Assembly: GCA_019321725.1 (NCBI GenBank)
Contig: CM033110.1
Span: forward strand, 19,523,278-19,587,277
Length of the DNA: 64,000 nt
Direction of reading: 5' to 3'
Origin: Paulownia fortunei
Taxonomy: Eukaryota > Streptophyta > Magnoliopsida > Lamiales > Paulowniaceae
The first letter of the stretch is position 1; each line of letters starts with the position of its first letter. The translations under genes and the position numbers were made by a program. Below are positions 44,689 through 55,760 of this stretch, in pieces. The notes under the pieces were generated by a model. The model searched no databases. It was not told where the DNA came from and worked only from the letters and a program-made list of their open reading frames with translations.

Positions 44689-45655
44689 GAAAGAACTAAT
44701 TGATTATGAGTAGAGAAGAGTTCATTGATTATGAGTACAGAAGAGCTCATTGATGATGAGCTCAGAAAAGTTCATTAATGATGAACTGGGAAGAGCTAAT
44801 TGACGATGAGCAAGAAAGAGCTCATTGATGATGAGCGGGGAATAACTCATTGATGATGAGTGGAAATAGCTCATTGATTATGAGCTCAGAAAAGCTCATT
44901 ATTGATGAACCGGGAATAAGCTAAAAAGAGCTCATTGATGATGAGCAGAGAAGAATTCATTAGTTATGAGTAAAGAATAGCTCATTGATGATGAGCACAT
45001 AAGAGCTTATTGATGATAAATTGAGAATAACTCATTGATGATGAGGTGGGAATAACTCATTGATTATGAACATGGAAGAGCTTAATGATTATGAGTAGAG
45101 AAGAGTTTATTAATGATGAGCTAAGAAAGAGTTCATTGATTATGAGTAGATAAAAGCTCATTGATGATGAGTTAAAAAGAGTTCATTGATTATGAGCAAG
45201 GAAGAGCTCATTGGTGATAAGCAGAAAAGAGCTCGTTGATGATGAGTAGGGTCTTGCTAATTGATTATGAGTAATGAAGAGTTCATTGATAATGAGCATA
45301 TTAGACCTCATTGATGATGAGTAGGGAAGATCTTATTGATGATGAGCAAGGAAGATCTTATTGATGATGAGTAGGGAAGAACTCAATGATTATGAGCAAG
45401 GAAGAGCTCATGGATGATGAACAGAGATAAGCTTATTGATGATGAGCACGTTCTTGCTCATAATCAGGGAATAGCTCATTGATTATGAGCAATGAAGAAC
45501 TCAATGATGATGAGCAGAGAAGAACTCATTAATTATGAGGTGGGAAGAGCTCATTGATAATGACAAGAGAAGAGATCATTGATTATAAGTAGAGAAGAGC
45601 TTATTGATGATAAGTTAGGAAGAGCTCATTGATTATATGCTGAAAAGAGCTCATT
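44657..45655. repeat. 24-25 bp minisatellite, about 40 units
   Basis: Tandem units of the form GAGCTCATTGATGATGAGC plus AGAGAA. Unit length varies between about 22 and 26, mostly 24-25, so no frame is kept. Most units contain GCTCAT, five bases, ATGAGC, an inverted repeat. Units diverge by point changes (GATGAT/GATTAT, GAGCTC/GAACTC). Read on the - strand it runs straight into the gag fragment. Confidence 0.9.
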
Positions 45656-47334
45656 TGTTGATGAGTAGATTTTATACCCATTAATTGAGTACATTTGCTT
45701 ACCTTTTTGATTAATTTTTGAGTATTTATATTACTTTTTATGCATTTAGTTTGAAATATTATAGGTAATAACAAAATGAGAAGAAAATAGAAAAAAACAT
45801 AAAACTTGATTAAAATTTAGAATAATCAATTTTTTGGTACTATTAAGGGCAGTGTTCGTATTTCAATCATAAATTTTTTACTCACTATCATTTTGACTTA
45901 TTTCTTGAACCATTGAAATTCCAAGAGATAAGTATATAATTTCTATGTTTATCAAAAAATTCATTTCGTTTGATTTCAATAAGAAAAAATAGGTTAAATA
46001 GTCTGCACTTGACCAAAACTTTTTAGTTTGACATATCTGAGTATTTCAAACATAACTCTTTCCACATATTTCATATTGTATTGATTAAAGTGTCTATCAA
46101 AAGCCAAGACATAGAAATACAATTCATATCACCAAAAGCCAATTTAGCCTCAAAAGTGGTGAAAAATTAGTTGACAACAAAATTTAGGCTACAAGCACAA
46201 TAAAAACCCATTTTGGACAGCAAGAGCAACGCCTAGGCGCTATCCTGTAGCATTTAGGCACTGCAATGACTGTTTAGGACAGAATGTGAAGCACCTAGGC
46301 GCTGGCAATTAGCGCCTAGACACTGCCCTCACTGGACTGCAGCACCTAGGCGCTGTCTGACGGATAATTATGGGCAAAATAGTATTTTTTGCTCTTTTTA
46401 GGATATCTCCCATTAAGTTTAAGTATTTCAAAAACCTCCAAATCAGATTTTTAGAGAGGGAGAGAAGAAAAAAAAAGCCAAAAAAGAAGAAGAAAGAAGA
46501 TGAAATATTTCTTTCAAGAGTTAAGAAGAAAACATCTGCAAGGGAAAGAAATTCATCCTACTTCCAAGTTTTATTTCATTTTCTTCTTTCTCTCATTAAT
46601 TATGTTCATGGATATTGTTAAGTTATTATTCATTTTTATCATTATGAACTAATTTATTTTTCTAGGATTGTGATGTAATATAATTATAATATTTTTGAAT
46701 ATTTGTATCAATTCAATTCTTAATTTAATTTTCAAGTTGAGTTTTCTACATTGTTTTTAATGTTTTCAATTACTTGGACACTAATTGAATGATTTGTTAA
46801 TCATATTGACCCGAGAGGTGATATATGTGTTTAATTCTATATGTAGAAAATCATAAATTGCATGTGAGATAAGAATATACTTACATGATTTGTGTAGTCT
46901 TGTGTAAAATCCATAGAACCTAATGAATTATTGATTGTTGTAATTCACATAGGAATATAGTGGGTTAATAATTGATGATATTTTCATTAGATATCGGGAG
47001 AGGCTAGTGAATAATTTAGGAATTCTCGACTATCACTTGAAAATTGAATTGAGATTGATGAGATAAATTATTCAATTCAGATTAATTATGGTGAAATCAT
47101 AACCCTATGCTTTTTATTTATTGAATTTCATCTTCAATTGTTTTTTATTATTAGTTTAGTTTAGTGAAATTTTGTTTGTAATCATCAACACATTTTTGCG
47201 TTTATTCAAATAAAATTAGAGTTAATATAATTTAGGCACTTAATAATTCAACAATTCTTGTAAAAACGATACTTATTCATCACTTTATTACTTGTTAACG
47301 ATAACGTGTACTTGCATTCGTAAAATCTGCAACA
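45656..47334. mobile_element. Solo-LTR-like insertion in the minisatellite
   Basis: It begins TGTTG and ends CAACA, a 5-base inverted terminus, and splits the minisatellite into 44,657-45,655 and 47,335-47,490. No coding content. The right end (TTACTTGTTAACG...GTGTACTTGCATTCG) resembles the ends of Athila-like gypsy LTRs. Flanks TCATT and TTCATC are only roughly alike, so the target duplication is uncertain within the repeat. Confidence 0.55.
46210..46345. repeat. Cluster of CCTAGGCGC motifs
   Basis: CGCCTAGGCGCT, CACCTAGGCGCTG and related forms occur five to six times in 130 bases. The core CGCCTAGGCG is a perfect palindrome. It forms a GC-rich island inside the AT-rich LTR-like insertion. 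Confidence 0.8.
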
Positions 47335-47490
47335 TTCATCATGAGCTGAGAAGCTCATTGATGATGTGCTGAGAAGAGCTCATTGATAATGAATTGAAAA
47401 AAGTTCATCTTTCATGAGTTGATGAGAGTTCATTGATTATAAACTATGAAGAACTTATTGATTACGAGCTGATATAAGCCCATGTGGGCT
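47335..47490. repeat. Minisatellite, right-hand remainder
   Basis: About six more divergent units of the same GAGCTCATTGATGATGAGC family, continuing the array after the insertion. Confidence 0.8.
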
Positions 47491-47599
47491 GGATTTGGTG
47501 AACTAATCAAATGATCAGGGATTCGAGATACTAATCTGAGATAAACTCTTACTTTATTTAACTTAACTACTTTAGTTCAACTAGAATAGGGGGAGTAGA

Positions 47600-48023
47600 T
47601 GATGTGGCCGAAATTAGACCTCGCCATTGGGCCTTAATATTTGGGCATAGCACTTCTTGAAATAGCTGACTTGTAGAGCCGAGTTGACCTGGATAGATCC
47701 CGACTGCCTTGAATAGAACCGAACTGACTAGGAGATTTAATGGGTGAGAATTATCCAATAAGGTAATAAATTCATTTTTTGTCTCAATCACCTTCTTATT
47801 TGTATGTTATATATATACGTCTTATTGATAATAAGGTATGTTCTTCTCATGAAATATATATTTTGATTGAGTGATTGATTGATTGATTTTCTTCGAATAT
47901 TTACTAACTTTAGGAGTTTTCGCTAGACAATCCCCAACACTTTGTAGGTTAATCCAAATGTTATTTGTAGATCGAAACATTGAATTCAAAATTCTTGATT
48001 CGTGCTGAAAATTGAGCACAACA
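47600..48023 (+). repeat. Right LTR of gypsy element
   Basis: Starts TGATGTGGCC just after a purine tract and ends near TTGAGCACAACA. About 100 bases shorter than the left copy, from a deletion around 47,690-47,735. Confidence 0.8.
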
Positions 48024-49120
48024 ACTGGCAGATTGCTCAAAATAATTAAATAATTTTCTCTCAAGATTGATGTTAAGTCATTTTGATGGAGGGAAATTAA
48101 CCTAAGACTAATCATTATTTCCAGTTGCATTTACACAGCTTTGTAGTTGTAATTAGTGCTAGAGTTTATTGATCTAAACGGATCAAGAGCAAGTAAATTA
48201 AATAAATAAACGTTGAAGAACATGTATTTAAATTCAAAAACTAAATAAAACATAAATCTGAACGTACCTTAAATTTCAAAATTTATATCTGAAATTTAAA
48301 TAAACCGTCATGTAATTGAGAAAACTTAAACGAGTTAAATTCAAAAATTTCTAGCTTCCCCCTCAACCCAATACCCATCCTACCTTAAACATAAAACAGT
48401 GAGTTAAACCTCCAAGATCCGTATTATTATTTAAAGAAATACAAGAAACTTTATTTTTTTAAACAACATGTCATCTTAGCCTGCAAAACTATCACAAAAA
48501 TGATAATGAATTGTTGCGCACATAATGTGCATCCTTCTTTGACAAAATAACTTTGGTATTAGTATTTTTTATACATTATGACTATTTACATATATTACTA
48601 TCATTGATTTACAATATATAAATGTATGCGCAGTAATATACACAAAATATTGTGTAAACATAAGCACATATTGCATATTACATGCTTTCTCGCATGTATA
48701 AATGCAGTAATATTCAAATATATTTACTATATTGAGTGAATTTGAGGCTGCTTGGCCAAAACTAGTTAGATTATCTCCGTCCATAACTCTATTTTAACAT
48801 AATTTTTGTATTAAAATAGTATAATTTTTACACCAAATTTAAACTTCATCTCCATCTCATATACTTCAAATTTTACTCTAAAAAGAATATTGTCTAAATA
48901 TTCCTTTTTGTTTCATTTACGACAATTATTTTATTTCATCAAATATCTATTTATATTCTTGTTAACATATTAATACAATTATATATTCAATTTATATTTT
49001 ACATTCATTTAAATAAAATATATACATTTAGTTAATATAATATAATTAAACATAATAGCAAATTAAATAATATACATAAACAAACTAAACAATTAATAAT
49101 AAAAACTTAAATATAATTAA

Positions 49121-49525
49121 ATCTCCACCATCAGATTCTTATCTGAATTCATTACTTTCAATGTCTAAAGATAAGATATTGAATATTTTGATTGGTTAGA
49201 TCTTGAACGTCAAATGAATTCCTTTAAATTTCCACCGTCGAATTCTTATCTTATATTCACAACTATATCTGAAGATAATCGAATATTTTGGTTGGTTAGA
49301 TCTTGACCATCCAATGAATTATTTAAAATCTCCACCATCGAATCCTTATATGATATTCATAACTTTCAATGTCCAAAAATAAGATATCGACTATGGTAAT
49401 TGATTAGATTTTGACCATCCAATGAATTTCTTTAAATCTCCACAAACAGATTTGTATATGATATTCATGACTTTCAATGTTTGAAAATAAGATATCGGAT
49501 ATTTTCATTGTCTTTTTTTTTTTTT
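49121..49525. repeat. Four tandem repeats of about 105 bp
   Basis: Units start at about 49,121, 49,229, 49,329 and 49,436 with TCTCCACCATCGAATTCTTA-like sequence. Each has AAGATATCGAATATTTT and, except the last, GGTTAGATCTTGACCATCCA and AATGAATT. They differ by many substitutions. Confidence 0.85.
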
Positions 49526-49879
49526 AATATTATCTTACCTTAGGATATTTTATAAATAACATATTTTAAAAACCCACTCCTAAAGTATTCTAAAAATCCA
49601 ATATTATCCTTTTTTTCCTATCCTTTCTCGGTCCTCATTTCACTATTTATGAAGAAATTTAATGATTTCAAATTTTGGAAGTTCTTCTTACACTTGTGAA
49701 AAAGACCTACACTTATGACATGCCTATCCTTATATATATATATATATATCCAATTATAGGTATAAACCAGTTCAAAGATCAATTTTGATCTCGAGTAAAA
49801 GAAAGTTACAACACTTGAAAACCATCCACTATAATATAAGAACGAAACAAAAGATCTTTGCAGTGTTGTGTAGCAGATT

Positions 49880-50686
49880 ATCATCCAAGCAATTGATAGA
49901 TTAAGAGGATGCGTCCAACAAATTAAAATCTTAATCCAAGTGGGGTTTCAGAACAAGATATTGTGAGTATTTTTGTTACAACTATGTTAGAAATATTATA
50001 TGTCTTTTAATTTAAAATTGTCATTATTAAATTATGCAGTTAAATCGAGTCAATAAATTATTGATGCAAGATAAAAACTACAATAAAGGATTCAAGTTTG
50101 ATCATGTATGGTTCATCCTAAAAGATATTGAAAAATATGCAGCTAATGTCAATATTTCATCTACAACAACTCAACGGTATATCAATAATTTTGCTTCATC
50201 ACAATCAGATACACTACCATCAGAGTCTCCCACATCGGCATCTCCTAGATTGTTTTCATTTTCTCTTAACTTAAGTGATGAGAATGTTGGCGGATGTAGT
50301 TCATTGGAACTACCAGTTGGGGTAAAAAAATTAAAATTAAAGAGGAATAAAGATGAACAAAATTCAGTAGTTATAGACGCGATCAAAGAAGAAAGTCGGC
50401 AACTTATGGGTTTATTAAAACAGGGGTACACAGATCGACAAAAAAATTATCAAATTCAAATGAAAAAAAATGGCATTAGCTGAAATTCAATAAGAAAACA
50501 AAATTTAAGTAAAAAAATTGAGCTTTATTACTGATCTAACTTACGTAAGTACTTTCGAAACGAAATATTAAGAATTTGCAGGAAAGGACTCAACAACAAC
50601 ATCTAGGATCCGATAATACATCTAATACATTTGGACAATATTTTCAAGATATTGGAGGATCTAGGAGTGATGTACCTGATTATTAA
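49880..50686 (+). pseudogene. PIF/Harbinger ORF1, NAM-associated/Myb-like, broken
   Basis: A short upstream piece ends PSGVSEQDI at a GT donor (49,963). After an intron ending ATGCAG at 50,033 the frame is open to 50,483: LNRVNKLLMQDKNY, then GFKFDHVWFILKDIEKY, a Ser-rich linker and a Lys-rich helical region. This is the NAM-associated C-terminal domain often annotated in plant genomes. A stop follows, then a tail reading FGQYFQDIGGSRSDVPDY to the TAA at 50,684. The upstream piece has frame damage, so the gene is probably inactive. In this superfamily ORF1 acts beside the transposase in DNA binding. Confidence 0.65.
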
Positions 50687-51335
50687 AAAAATTCCTTAAT
50701 TTTTTTTATTTTGTATTAATATTATTGTTATTTATAATTTAAGTGATGTGAGTTCAAATAAATATTATGTAATTCTCGTTATTCTCTCAATATGTTTAAT
50801 TGTCTTATTTTTAGTCTTTTATTTTTTATAATATTATTAGAAATGTCATTTTAGATTATATGAATGTTTAATATAAATAATAATATAAATAAAATACTTA
50901 AATTATATTAAAAATATTTATGCACATATAAGATATAAAAGAGGTATTTTTTTTAAAAATTTACTGTTGGGTAAAATGTGAATTTTTAAACTATTTTGAT
51001 ACATAAAACTTATTATAAAATATACTTAAATTATTTAAAAAAAGAAAATGAAGATAGCGGAAATGACGCAACACTATTTATTACTTCAAATTGGCTCATG
51101 GATTGCCCCAATGGAGAATAAAATGGATGCCATTTTGGCGTTTACGCCAAAAATAGCGTCCCCGTTGGAGATGCTTAGTCGCCTCAATTAGGGTGGGCAG
51201 AATTGGATTTGGGCAGCTTGAAGGTAAAAGTTCAAGCCATCTTAACCTGTGTGGGTTGGAAAAGGCTAGCTTTAAATGTATGGTTATCTTTTCAAACTTT
51301 GCGAACCATCACGATTGGCAAATTAACAAAATTGA

Positions 51336-51669
51336 CACTATGAGAAAAAAAAATATTAACGACAAGGTGTTAAATAATAGTATTAAAATCATTATTAATT
51401 ATAAATATTAAGTGTCAAGAATTTTTATTTCATCACAATAATAATTTTAAAAATTTAATAATAAAAAGAATTGTGTTTAAGTGACATATGTACACAATGA
51501 TTAGGGATAATTTTTATTGATAATTGTCATTAATTATCAATAACAACTTACATATATGTTAGTAATTATCAATAATTACAACTTAATTACTAGTTTTTTT
51601 ATTATTAAACTTGTAAAAATCATCATTATGTTAAAATAATAGTTATTGTTACTTAATATTTTTTTAGTG
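51336..51669. mobile_element. CACTA-type MITE
   Basis: CACTATGAGAAAAAAAAATA at left and TTTTTTTAGTG at right. The interior shares GTGTCAAGAATTTTTATTTC and AACTTGTAAAAATCATCATT motifs with the other copies. Confidence 0.75.
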
Positions 51670-52293
51670 TGAATTATATTCCTTCAATTCCTATTTGGCA
51701 AAAAAAAAAATATTTGTGACAAAATTGTATTTTTGATCTTGTAATTAGAGGTGGGAAAGGAGGGGAAGGGGTGGGGTGGGGTTGGGCAATCCGATTCCTT
51801 TTAAGACGCTATTTTTGATAAAATATTATAACTAAATCAAAGATGGAACTTGAGATGGGGAAAATATTCATTTTATTTATATATTAGTATTTGTTCATAT
51901 GTACAATATAAATTTAGATATGTAAACTCTATTTCGGAGTATATAGTATGTGTACTATAACACCTATATATAATCATATGAACTGCGTATTTATATCTTC
52001 AATTTCCCAGATTATTAAGAAGCCAAAAAGCAGAATTTCACCATGCACACATAATGCTACTTGTCCCTACACTTATATCCGAAAATGAGCCAAATGTGTT
52101 TTAGAATTTTCAAGGAAAGAAAACAATCCACCCGAATGCAAATTTTTTTTCGCAGGTCACATCACGAATTTTAAATCATGTTATCCAAGCATAATTTTAT
52201 TTCTCGTCTTAATTTTCGTTTTTATTCTCGGAAAATATATTCTCTCAAGAATATTTTAAAAATGCATTCAAAAAGAGAAACACATCTAAATGG

Positions 52294-52665
52294 ACTACAA
52301 GAAAGAAAAAAAAATTTAATGTCAAAAAGTTAAGTGATAATAGTAAAATTGTCACTAATTTTTAAAAACTTAATTGTGACAAAAATTATGTATAAGTTAT
52401 TATTATTAATTAATAATTAGTGAATCATATGTAGTGACAACTCAATGACGATAAATGTAGTTATCACTATATTTGTGTTGTCTTTAAATTGTCATAATAC
52501 ATGTGTTACTAGTGATCTATAGTGACAATTTAGATACTACTCTTATCACTATAAAAAATTTTAAAATCATAATGTAGCAAAACAAAAAAAATATTGTTAC
52601 TTAATATATATATTTAGTGATAACTATAATGTTGCCACAGAACATTGTCACTGAACATTTTTTTT
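52294..52665. mobile_element. CACTA-type MITE, worn ends
   Basis: Starts ACTACAAGAAAGAAAAAAAA and has repeated TGTCACTAAT, TAGTGACAATTTAGATA and TTGTTACTTAATATATA blocks of the same family. It ends near GTCACTGAACATTTTTTTTT. Termini are degraded. Confidence 0.6.
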
Positions 52666-53225
52666 TTTCGGGGGATAGCTTACGACAATTTCCATGCAAC
52701 TTTCATGAGATGAAAATTTGAACTATCTTGGTAATCAAAGATGCATATTGTTCTAACAATTACGGTTCCAAAATCTATTCGCATTGTCTTCCTCAATTTC
52801 AATTTTTTTTCAAAAAAACTAATATAGATTTTATATATATAATTATCAAATTTTAAAAATTTATCCCCTTTAAATAATAAAAAATATTTTTTCATTTATT
52901 ATTCTAAAAAAAACAAATTTCATCCTCGTGTCTATTTTGTGGCTCCGCTCTATTGTGAGCCTCCTATATTTACATAGAAATAAGCTCACCATGTACAAAA
53001 GTGTACAAACTATGCTTTGCCGGAGAGGCTGGATTGGACAGGGAATGTCCAAATTGGAATGAGAATGGGTACAGAATAATGGTTGCGGCGGAAGAAAAGT
53101 ACAAGAGATACATAAGTTTTCGTGAGGTGTCATCCATTTGTTGTATTGTAAAACAATACATTTTTAGAGTTGTGATAATACTCACTCGCCCCACTTTTTA
53201 TATATCATGTACTTGCTAGTAATTG

Positions 53226-53439
53226 AGCAAGCTGGATACTCACAAAATTACATGTTTTAATATTTTTTAAATAAATTGCAATTCTTTTTATTACTTTTGC
53301 TAAAAAGAAAAAGAAAACCTTATATATATATATATACATGTTTTAATATTTTTTAAATAAATTGCAATTCTTTTTATTACTTTTGCTAAAAAGAAAAAGA
53401 AAACCTTATATATATAATTTTGTGAGTATCCAGCTTGCT
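53226..53439. repeat. Perfect 25-bp inverted repeat around an 86-bp tandem duplication
   Basis: AGCAAGCTGGATACTCACAA plus AATTA at 53,226-53,250 recurs exactly inverted at 53,415-53,439. Between them an AT-rich block (CATGTTTTAATATTTTTTAA and on) occurs twice with a period of 86 bases (53,251 and 53,337), almost without differences. Confidence 0.9.
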
Positions 53440-54153
53440 ATATATATATATTGTTTTATAACGTTGCATTGGAAATAGAATTGATTTCGCAATAATTATG
53501 GAGACCGTTTTTGCAAACCATGGTATAAGCTAATTGCATATATAATTTATGAGCACGGACAGGTTATATTCTTAGCCATTTCTTGAATATAATGAGATCA
53601 ACTTCTCTTTTGCAAAGGAAATCAATGTCCAGATTTCACATCTTTCCACATGAACCGTTTGAGGTAACTTGAGTGACCTTGTGCAATCTCATCTAAAGGC
53701 AAATGTTTAATTAGTTTTCATTTGTCAAGAGTTAGAGAGAGAAAAAAAATTATTAAGCTGGTGTTTGGCTAGGCTTCATGTCTTAATCAAAAAATCTAGT
53801 ATGATATTTAACAATTCAAAAAATATTTTTCTGTGTTTGACACAACTTATAAAGTAAATAACTTGTGGATAATGAAAATAAATATTAGGAAACAATAAAC
53901 TCTCATAACAAAGTTAAAAAAAAAAAAAGGTAAAGAGTCTAAAACAGATCCAATACATAGTGCATGTGGGAATCCAATCAAGATGACCTACATAAATATA
54001 AAGATTTGGTTTACATTGTTGTAAATGCCGAAAAGTCCTTAAATCCCATGCACATTATCAAAACTGTAAAGCTCCCCATCTCACATAGTCAGCTCTTGCT
54101 CTTGATAATCATAGTGCTGTTTTCTATTGATAATTCTAGTAGAAACTTTCTGT
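53440..54153. other. Region between inverted repeat and bHLH gene
   Basis: No gene seen. A single MITE-like end (GGTGTTTGGCTAGGC at 53,761) has no visible partner. The last 150 bases are likely 3' UTR of the bHLH gene on the - strand. Confidence 0.4.
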
Positions 54154-55760
54154 TCACGGAGCCGCCGGCTGGAGAGCTGCACGAAGAGCTGTTGCTACTT
54201 CTTTCACTGTCAAGCTGAATTCTTTCTCCATCTGCCAAAAAGAAAAGCAAGGGTACATTGCCAATGTGAAATTTGATATAAAGGGTTCAATGTAAAAAAT
54301 TTGGAGGGAGAATAAACCACCTCTGCAATAATGGTGATGTCAAGAGCCGAACTTCCGAATGGGGTGACGTTGGTATTGACAACCACCATATTAAGACTCT
54401 CCACCTTGCTAAGTAAATTTGCAAGAACTCCCTTTTGTTTCCCACAGTGTATCCTGAGAAGGATGTTGTTGTTGACGACTCTGGCTTCGATCTCCGGCGC
54501 CTGCACCTGCTCGTCGGAGCTGCCACTTTTTTCGTCTGAAGATCCCTCGTCCTCTACGAAGATTTGTGATTTCTTGACAAGCACCAGCGGATCCATGGTC
54601 TGTTTTGCTGCTTTTTCTTCCAGGATTTCCACTCTTTGTTGGAGATGTTTCAAATACTTGATGGCATCGCCCAGAATAGAAGTTTTATCCGTCTGTACTT
54701 AAAGGAATAAACACCAAGATGCTTCAAAGACCTCGAGGTTACATGTAATATATACACTTGCTAAAAACCTTTTTCATATATTTTTTTAACATTTTTTTTC
54801 CATCAGCATGTGAATATCGAGTCTATTTCTTTATTGCCAACTTCACAAATGTGAGTTGAGATATTAATACGAACTAGAGCGACTGAAATATTTTTTTGAG
54901 TAACCATGTGGGAATCGGGCGTATTTGTTTATGATATGCTCACAGGAAAAAGCTAGCACGAGGAGTCGAGGACCATATATTTTATGAAGAAATTACTGTT
55001 GTAAAATAAAAAAAAAAATACTAAAGCCCCACAAACATATCGCACCCATAAAAAGGACCCTTTAACAGATAGTTAAGATGCCGTGATTTTATGCAAAACT
55101 AGTACCTTTTTTAGGCCAGGAACAATGGCTGATAGAGCAATAAATAGCTGGCTGAGCTGCTCTCGCCGCCTTCTCTCTGCAACAATATGGTCATAGGTTT
55201 GCGATGGCGGCCGAGTGCGTCTTTTTTTATTTGTTGGTTGAGACCTTCGCGTAGCATTTACAGAATTTATATTATACGAGCCTTGAGACCTTAAAACTTC
55301 GGAAATCACATCCTCGTCTTCATGATTCAAGGGCAAGGGGTAACCTGTTGTAGCGACGGAACCAAAATTTTAGATTTTGAGAAAAGAAACTTAGCAAATT
55401 AAGGATGTCGCGTGTAATTGCACTCTTAATTATTAGGTCTCCCAGGCTGACCTGTTGGAGGCTTTCCAAAGGATTGGCGTTCCCAAAATTAAGGACGATC
55501 GGAGCAGAAGAAGGTTGATCAGGATTAATCACACCGTGAACTCTTGGAAACTTTGAGTGATAATTGATAGGCTTATGCTGTTTCGTTGGTGTAATGCTAG
55601 GAAAAGTGAACAAGGAGTTGATTGAATTGCTGCTTAGAATATTAATCACAGTTGGGGAGGATAATGAGTTAATTTCTGGGGACATATAGTTCTGAAAGCC
55701 TTGTCCGAATACTGCAGCCAACTCTTCATCAAAGGGATCCATGAAATCACACTGATCCAT
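54154..55760 (-). CDS. bHLH transcription factor, subgroup IVa
   Basis: Paralogue of the bHLH gene at 29,448, on the opposite strand. Model: exon 1 55,760-55,424, exon 2 55,344-55,106, exon 3 54,692-54,321, exon 4 54,231-54,154, giving 341 residues. It opens MDQCDFMDPFDEELAAVFG. The basic region HIVAERRRREQLSQLF keeps the E-box-contacting H, E, R residues; exon 3 carries helix 2 (TDKTSILGDAIKYLKHL) and exons 3-4 the ACT-like end. The likely role is a nuclear, dimerising regulator binding E-box promoters, as in the bHLH25/NAI1 group. The exon 1/2 junction is uncertain: the best-looking donor (CAG/GTCAGC at 55,451) gives the wrong phase, whereas a weak donor at 55,423 restores the frame. The paralogue has no intron there. 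Compared with it, exons 1-2 equal the first exon. Confidence 0.8.

Larger units (their letters stand above)
42340..48023 (+). mobile_element. Ty3/gypsy-type LTR retrotransposon, rearranged, non-autonomous
   Basis: Two related direct repeats with TG...CA ends bound the element (42,340-42,864 and 47,600-48,023). A purine tract (AGGGGGAGTAGA) precedes the right copy, as a polypurine tract should. After the left LTR, TAGTGCCGTTTGTGGAA resembles the primer site of Tat-type gypsy elements. The interior holds gag fragments on both strands, a minisatellite and a solo-LTR-like insertion. Protease, reverse transcriptase and integrase of its own are absent. LTRs differ at many sites and by a deletion of about 100 bases, so it is old. 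Confidence 0.75.
48769..51174 (+). mobile_element. PIF/Harbinger DNA transposon, defective
   Basis: TTA at 48,766-48,768 and at 51,175-51,177 is the 3-base target duplication typical of this superfamily. The ends are inverted: GATTATCTCC...CTATTTT at left, and on the reverse strand GCATCTCC...CTATTTTT at right. It carries an ORF1 relic (Myb/NAM-associated) but no DDE transposase. Also holds four tandem repeats of about 105 bases. Confidence 0.7.

Noticed and set aside
44657..45655. CRISPR-like array
   Set aside because: Units are contiguous without unique spacers, vary in sequence and length, and lie in a plant retrotransposon; it is a minisatellite.
50034..50483. Host NAM or GST gene
   Set aside because: Databases often label such proteins so, but the TTA duplication and inverted ends show it belongs to a PIF/Harbinger element.
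53755..53800. MITE end GGTGTTTGGCTAGGC
   Set aside because: No matching inverted end was found nearby.
54331..54702. 123-codon + strand frame over bHLH exon 3
   Set aside because: Antisense shadow of the helix 2/ACT-like exon.
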